A stretch of DNA of 64,000 nt from Lepiota brunneoincarnata (Eukaryota > Basidiomycota > Agaricomycetes > Agaricales > Agaricaceae). The DNA lies in assembly GCA_023014365.1 (NCBI GenBank), contig JAEBUN010000001.1, positions 2,976,001 through 3,040,000 of the forward strand, given 5' to 3'. The translations under genes and the position numbers were made by a program. Under the pieces are notes generated by a model. It saw only the letters and a program-made list of their open reading frames with translations. It ran no database searches and was not told where the DNA came from. Shown piece by piece: positions 58,553 through 64,000 of this stretch (positions are counted from its first letter, which is position 1; every line of letters starts with the position of its first letter).

Positions 58553-58654
58553 GCTTGGTTGGATTGGCTGGGTGTCATCTGCATTGTTGTACCATTTGAT
58601 TTTGGATGCATTGAGGAGTTGGCCATCAGGTCCTAGAGTGGCCTGATCTGACAT
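58553..58654 (-). pseudogene. hAT1 transposase, N-terminal exon
   Basis: From Met 58654 the minus strand reads MSDQATLGPDGQLLNASKI, then KWYNNADDTQPIQPS, a typical hAT transposase N terminus, up to the point where gypsy copy 2 entered. The frame resumes on the other side at 49698. This fixes the orientation and start of the interrupted transposon. Confidence 0.75.
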
Positions 58655-59365
58655 GTCAAGGGGGGGTGCAGACTTCACAACTTGTTAGAGCTGGTGCGGG
58701 TCGGGACCGAGGCGGAGGGTTGGGGTGGTAACCTTGATATAAGGTAACCGGGGGACAGGGCAAAGTCAGTACGTAGACTTCGGGACCGAGGCGGAGTACA
58801 TTGGGCGGGGGGTTGGACTTGCGGCCTCAGTGTATGTGCTGTGCCCTCCTACTGTCCTAGTCCGTATTTCAGGAAGTCGGGGCTGAAGTGGAGCAAGTCA
58901 GAAGAGAGGAGAGGATAGAGAACAGGGAGCTGGTCCGCTGCTCGATTCAATTATCAGACTGAGGAGTACAAGCCAAGTACCTACAGTATATATACTACTG
59001 GCCTTACGAACTATGACTTGTACTGATTACGTGCGGAGCGAAGTGGAGGCCGATGTAGTTACAAACGGATTACGAACAGATTATGAATGGAATGGAAACC
59101 GGTACAGGTATGGAGACCGATAACATATCTTGACTACGGACGGGAAATGGAGACTGGAACTAGAGACACCGAGGGTCAGGTGACCACGGCATGTGTGGAG
59201 GTGGTCGCGTGATCAGGGCAGTGGGTTGCGGTCGGAGCAAGTCAGGGCTGAGTCAGAGGGCAGAGGGTTGTTGTGTGGAGCACATGTGGAATCGAGAAGC
59301 CAAAGTTTAAGTGATTAGACTCTGAGTTGGCATGGATATGACACAACTATGGAGAGGCATGTTTT
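58655..59365. other. Unassigned GC-richer stretch, possible solo LTR
   Basis: Composition changes sharply to CpG-containing sequence. A 17-bp direct repeat (TCGGGACCGAGGCGGAG) occurs at 58701-58717 and 58780-58796. A TATA-like palindrome (AGTATATATACT) lies near 58990. The piece 58683-59125 starts TGTTAG and ends ATAACA like an LTR, but its flanks (CAACT and TATCT) do not match, so this is only a possibility. No gene seen. Confidence 0.3.
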
Positions 59366-62300
59366 TAGTGTTTTAAGGTCCGGTCCGGTCTGGTCTTTTG
59401 CCTCATTGGTGATGCAACTGGGACCAGGACCAGTTGATGTCAAGAATGATTTCATAAAAACTGGACCAAGAGTGTGATCAACTGGTCTGTAGTGGTTCGG
59501 TTGAAGCTCAATAACCGGTTGTAACAGGTCTTTCCAGTAACCGGTTGATAACCAGTCTCAACTGGTTTATTTTCAGTTGCAACCGGTTCTACATACCAAG
59601 TAGGGCAATGTAATCTAGCAAACCTTCAAGAAAAGTCCCCCAGTTCATATGCATGCCCAGCTTCCTCAACATCTGCAACCAGAAGGTCCTTGTATTCCTC
59701 AACATCCACCTGCTCGATCTTGCTAGTGTTCCATGCCGCTACATCAATGACGTGCTGATGCCAAGCAAATTTCATAATTTGGAGTTCCTCGAATCGTGTG
59801 GCACCAAGTCGAGCATGCTGGTCTGTTGCCACCTGTTTGCTGGCAGAGAACAGACGTTCGCAGGGGACGGATGAGGCTTGACAGGGAAGAATATCGAGGG
59901 CAATCTGTCCAAGAGTCGGGTAGATTCGGTGATTTACCTACAGCGCGAGAATGTGAGACATGAGTGAGTAGTCGAATATCAATGAACGTACCTGCCAATA
60001 CTCGACAACATCCATGTCTGGTGTCGCGTCTTCCGCTAGGTCACCCAGATAGCGGCCCAATTCTGCAACCCAACCCTCCTCACCACGCGCCAGCAGTGTT
60101 CGTCGATGTTGATTGAAGCCTGTCAGAGACGATGATCTCGACGTCGACAGTGGGGTCGGTGCAGCTGAAGTTGTCACCGGTGGATGGGGCCGCATTTCCC
60201 AGTATTCCTCCATCTGGTTTTAATCAGTGGCATGCTTATGTGAAAGTATTACAAACGTACTGTAGTTTCTAAGATCTTGCGTGCCTCAGCCTGCCAGTTC
60301 TTTGCATGGATATTCCCAGCCGCAAGCGCCGCCATCTCCTCATCCTCACCACCCCATGCATGCTTGATGTAGTTAAGTTTGTAGTATGGATGAAGAACTA
60401 AATGTACATAATATGAGTCTGTTCAATGATAATAGGTATTACTTACTGAGAGCCAGGATGTAGCTTGGTTTCTCATCAAATTGACAGTAGTACTTGTTGA
60501 GTTTCATGAGGCCATCATTGATCGCATCCTTGTAAAGAGTGTATCGGGGGTCGTCATGTTTTGCCTCCCATGCCGTCTGAAGCTCTTCAATTGCAGGCAG
60601 TGCACGCCATAAGGTGGGTTGCTTTTTGGAAGAGAAATATTGCTGTATGCGATTAGAATCCTGTGGATTGCAACGTAAACAATAGAAAGTAAATAAAACT
60701 CAAATGGGAACGTACCTCGAGAATCAACTTTGCATCAAGGACTCTGTTCCAGTCAGGATCACGGATCTTGAATGCGGACCAGGGGATTTTCTTGAAAATT
60801 CGCCCATCACAACGAAGAACAGTGATCGGTCCATATAATTCATCAGCTGCCGCTACAAACAGCTTTATTGACTGAATGGTAACTGGGTGAGCATTCACGA
60901 AGACTATTGAGGGCAAATACACACCTGGCAAAGATGATACGCACAGTCAAGCATGTTGTAGGCGGATCCCCAGCGGATGTTGCTATGCAGTGGGATCACA
61001 AGTGCGGTAGTGATCCTGGACTCAATTTGAACCTTTTCAAAGTATTCAATACGCTGTCCTGAGCATTGGATCTGTTGAGAAGGGCCCAGGAGTCAGACTA
61101 CAAGTTAAAGTCCTGCTTGCTTGACTAACCTTGACAGCGAGAGTGCGAATGGTGGCGATCACATCGAGCGATCCTCCAAGGACTCGGTTGTCAGGTAGGT
61201 CAGGATCGTACTCCCAAATAGCTGTCGTCGTCTCGATGGTGGCTTTTTTTGTGATGTGTCCCATTACATCAACATTGCCGATGTTGACAACATATCCGAG
61301 GCACCTGGAACGACTAAGCAGCGCTCCCAAGTTATGCAACTGGGGACTCACATGAGTTGGTTCTCGTGAGCATTCCAAGTCGGGAGGCCTCGAGACTCAT
61401 GCAGCCATTGGACTGTCTGGCAAATCGTTCCATTTGCCGATGTGTTATCCAGGGTAACACATTGGAGCTATGAGGTCATGAGGTCAGAACCAGGTGATTT
61501 GTTGTGCCAAATTTGGAGTACTTTTGATCCTTTCTGACTAGTGATTCCTACACGGTCGCACAGCCCCATAAAATACCGACCCAAGTTGTTCCCATCATGT
61601 CTGCCTGAAACCCCCTGAAATGCCATGACTTCAGAATGCAACGCCCACTTGCCTTCCTTCACATCAATCCAGTGCGCAGTCATTCCCAAGAACGACACCT
61701 TTGTATTATCTGCTGACCATCCGTCGGTGGTTGTTGAGACCTTGCCAGGTGCGGCCTGAACCCTGGTCAGTATTTGTTCACTGTCTCTGAGCGCTCTTAC
61801 TAACAATTATATCTTCCCGCAGTTGCTTCAACCACCTCACGCATTCATTGTGGATATAAACACCAACATCGTGACTACTGGGTAGCTCAGAGGACTTGGT
61901 CTTCAGCCGCATTGAAACAAGACAATTCCTGAACAGTTTGTTGCTTGCAACAGCCAGTGCCTGCGAGTTTATATTCGTAAGTGTAGCTCGTTGTACCTCA
62001 TACAGATTGCTTACCTGGTCATCACAAGCAACAAACTGGGCCACAGCATGCAGTGTCCCTTCTCGCGTGAAGCCTTCGGCGCAATTCACCACCACGATAT
62101 CATCCAAGCTCGACTGCGACTTCGCTTTTTTTGCCTTCTGCTGTGCTTCTACAATCTTTGGAGGGATTGCGTGATGATTCAGAGGTATGTCGGCTTTCTC
62201 ACATCTCACTTTGTATATCTCATAATGCTTCCAACAGTGTTGGTGCAATGTTGAGTTACCACCCGTCAAAAAACACTTCCGGAGTCTAGCCACTTCAACG

Positions 62301-63249
62301 TGTCTTTCATCACCTCTGATAATGGGTAAGTTCTGTGATTATTTCATGATATAACGACAGAAACTTACTTGCACGAAATACACCAGCACCCGCTCAGCAT
62401 CGTCACTTGGTTACCTTTTTTAAAGTTCACCTTCACCCACTTCGAGAACATCAAATCCAAGTCCTTCGTCGTCTCGCCCTTCGTGGCCAACTCCTCTCTG
62501 ATGGTGCCCTGGTGTTGCTCCTCAAGATCACTCCCCTGCTTCAGTTTGTCAACAAGGTATGTGTAATGTTGCATAAACAGAAACGTGCCTCAATGCCCCG
62601 TTCAGCCTGAGGTTCTTGTGTGGCAGCCCCGCTCTCAATAAGTTCAGGCTCGTCGGAGTCCTCACTGCTACTCTCCTCAACTGTCTCCGGAAGCTCGACA
62701 GCTTTCTTCCCCCTCCCCTTTCGCTTCTGTCACTTACATGGCTGTTTCTGAACCTTGTCCTCATCAGATGAACTTTTACTTTCATCTGAGTCGCGAGCCT
62801 GCCGTTTATGGCTGGTTGTCTTCTGGCCATGAGGTGCCCTTGCTGCTTGACCCTTCTTTGATGCCGTTTTAGAGTTTTTGGCTTTGGGAGGCATGATGGG
62901 GCAACATGATGATGGGTCGTTAGTTTGTCATGCTTTTTTTTTTGTTGTTTGGTTCCGAATCCGTTGCATGGTATGGTACAGTTAGCTTGGACCTGACTTC
63001 TACATATAGCCTTTTTGTCGCCTACGTACACTCTGGTCACCAACTTCAAAACATCACTAGCGGTTCGGTCAAAGACCGGTTTCAACCGGTCTTTGAGCGG
63101 TTGAGTTAAATGATGCAGCACTGTGAGACCGCAACCGATGTTTACAAAAGACCAATGCAACCGCAACTGATGGTCCGGTCCTTTTACGGTCTGGTCTGGT
63201 TGGGTTCTGGTCTTTTTCCGGTCCATAGGACCAGACCTCAAAACACTAA
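59366..63249 (-). mobile_element. hAT transposon 2 with subterminal repeats
   Basis: Inverted termini TAGTGTTTTAAGGTCCGGTC (59366 on) and, read on the other strand, TAGTGTTTTGAGGTCTGGTC (from 63249). Inside both ends lie many copies of AACCGGTT/CAACTGGT-type motifs (about 59380-59595 and 63060-63240), the usual transposase-binding subterminal repeats. One transposase gene on the minus strand. Flanking 8-mers are CATGTTTT on the left and ATTGCCCC on the right, so no target duplication is seen. Confidence 0.85.
59626..62894 (-). CDS. hAT family transposase with BED-type zinc finger
   Basis: Multi-exon gene from Met 62894 (MPPKAKNSKTASKKG) to TAG/stop at 59626. A Ser/Lys-rich N terminus is followed by a BED-like finger (MLSGCWCISC, then STLHQHCWKHYEIY), the linker VRWLKQLREDIIVS, the first catalytic region VSTTTDGWSADNTKVSFLG, the second near VTLDNTSAN, NIRWGSAYNMLDCAYHL, YILALMLHPYYKLNY, and the hATC dimerisation domain (IALDILPCQASSVPCERLFS, then FEELQIMKFAWH). 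Several 50-60 nt introns. TGA at 62730-62732 interrupts a basic stretch, but a 57-nt GT-AG intron (GTAAGT...AGACAG) could remove it in phase. Possibly still functional. Confidence 0.8.
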
Positions 63250-64000
63250 TTGCCCCTATGACACCAGTATTATCTGATTTGACAGTAAGGTGCAAATTTG
63301 AGTAGCCTCTGTGGACTGCTAATCTGAGGCCACATTCAATTGCAATGATCTCAGCCCATCCAATTTTCCAGGCAGGATGTTTGTCCCATCCCTCGGCTAG
63401 CTTCCAGGAGTCCCATTCTTTATCTAGGATCACACCAATACCCCAGGAGGTGGATGCATCTACCCAAAATTTGGTACTGGACAGTGGGGGTGGTGTGAGT
63501 ATTGGTGAACCACAAAAGGGGTACTGCAAATGAGTTATCCACCATTGGATATCATGGGTAATGGTTGAATTTGGGGTCCACCTTGAGAAGCGTGATTTTC
63601 CATTAAAGGAAGCTGCAAAATGAGATATGGCAGGTAGGTGAGATCGGCCATCAGGAAGGGCTAGTGAGCAGTGGACTAAAGTGCTGAGGATGGATTCAGT
63701 CTCTTTTCATGAGCAGGGTTTTGGTACCTGCCATGGCAACAGCTTCTGTATATATTTGTTTTTCTTATGTTCCAGAATTTCTATGGTCTTGGCATCGAGA
63801 TCCCATATAAACCCAAGGTACTTGAATTGGGCATTGAAAGGATGTGTTTTGGATGGTTTCCAAGGCCATCCCAGGGTTTCTGCCAATTGATAGATGGTGG
63901 TGAGGTCATATTTGTAATGTGGGGGTTCTTCTGAGTTTGTTGTTGGGAGGGGAAAGCGAAAGAGGACAAAGTCATCTACCCAGTTCTCCCAAGGTGAATT
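63250..64000 (-). pseudogene. RT/RNase H fragment of a DIRS/Ngaro-like retroelement
   Basis: Minus strand, entering from the right edge: reverse transcriptase end with WVDDFVLFRFPLP, QFKYLGFIWDLD and LVHCSLALPDGRSHLPAISH, then RNase H with KFWVDASTSWGIGVIL, IGWAEIIAIECGLRLAV and LTVKSDNTGVIG, cut off exactly at the hAT2 terminus. One in-frame TGA at 63707-63709 (CGA expected). This RT-RNase H type is common in Agaricomycete tyrosine-recombinase retroelements; the recombinase itself is not in view, so the class is an inference. Confidence 0.7.

Larger units (their letters stand above)
45016..58654 (-). mobile_element. hAT transposon 1, old, interrupted by a solo LTR and by gypsy copy 2
   Basis: A minus-strand hAT transposase can be followed from MSDQ at 58654, across gypsy copy 2, down to its C-terminal dimerisation domain at about 45385. 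The likely terminal inverted repeat on the left begins TAGGGCTGTGAACTGTACC at 45016, followed by repeats of an ACCATCTG...GTC motif typical of subterminal repeats. I could not find the matching right terminus beyond 58654. CpG is very scarce (one CpG in 45361-45720) except inside the inserted LTRs, which points to long exposure to methyl-CpG decay before those insertions. Confidence 0.75.

Noticed and set aside
58683..59125. Solo LTR with TG...CA ends
   Set aside because: Ends look right (TGTTAG/ATAACA) but the flanking 5-mers CAACT and TATCT do not match and there is no second copy in the window.
62549..63529. 326-codon minus-strand ORF joining RNase H to the hAT2 N terminus
   Set aside because: It crosses the hAT2 terminal repeat. 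The RNase H words end exactly at the terminus and the rest is off-frame for the transposase, so it is chance read-through of an insertion junction.

Overview
The window is nuclear DNA of a filamentous basidiomycete, most likely an Agaricomycete (mushroom-forming class). The evidence is the many 50-65 nt GT-AG introns, a Tf1/sushi-type chromodomain Ty3/gypsy element, Agaricomycete-style F-box paralogues and basidiomycete-type DUF6533-like membrane proteins. I cannot name the species. Host genes form a core of about 32 kb (11.4-43.5 kb), with transposon-rich DNA on both sides.

Layout. 1-5820: 3' part of a well-preserved gypsy element (gag end, complete pol, two overlapping post-pol ORFs, 3' LTR). 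It is inserted into a copia element on the minus strand (5821-10287). 11.4-27.7 kb: ordinary genes, namely an Aurora kinase, a nine-exon pectin methylesterase, a Pep12-like syntaxin, two tandem DUF6533-like seven-TM-type genes, and a SepH/Cdc7-type septation kinase with ARM-like repeats. 28-43.5 kb: a frameshifted fragment of unknown family, an F-box gene, mitochondrial ribosomal protein uL5m, then a tandem duplication of a unit (segment A, F-box gene on +, F-box gene on -). Both F-box copies are dead in unit 1 and intact in unit 2. 45.0-58.65 kb: an old, CpG-poor hAT transposon broken first by a solo gypsy LTR (TSD CATCC) and then by a second gypsy copy (TSD GCTTG). 59.4-63.25 kb: a second, better-preserved hAT element, abutting a reverse transcriptase/RNase H fragment of DIRS/Ngaro-like type that runs off the right edge.

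Most interesting: the gypsy family. It has a 12-nt site just after the 5' LTR that is the exact reverse complement of the predicted 5' end of its own RNA (Tf1-like self-priming). Between pol and the 3' LTR it carries two long overlapping ORFs, one with a zinc-knuckle-like region. The other runs through the polypurine tract into the LTR, where it encodes an acidic tail. That tail is kept in frame, with mostly synonymous change, in a diverged solo LTR. In the second copy all five premature stops seen in pol and the post-pol ORFs that can be compared with copy 1 are CGA-to-TGA changes, as expected from decay of methylated CpG.
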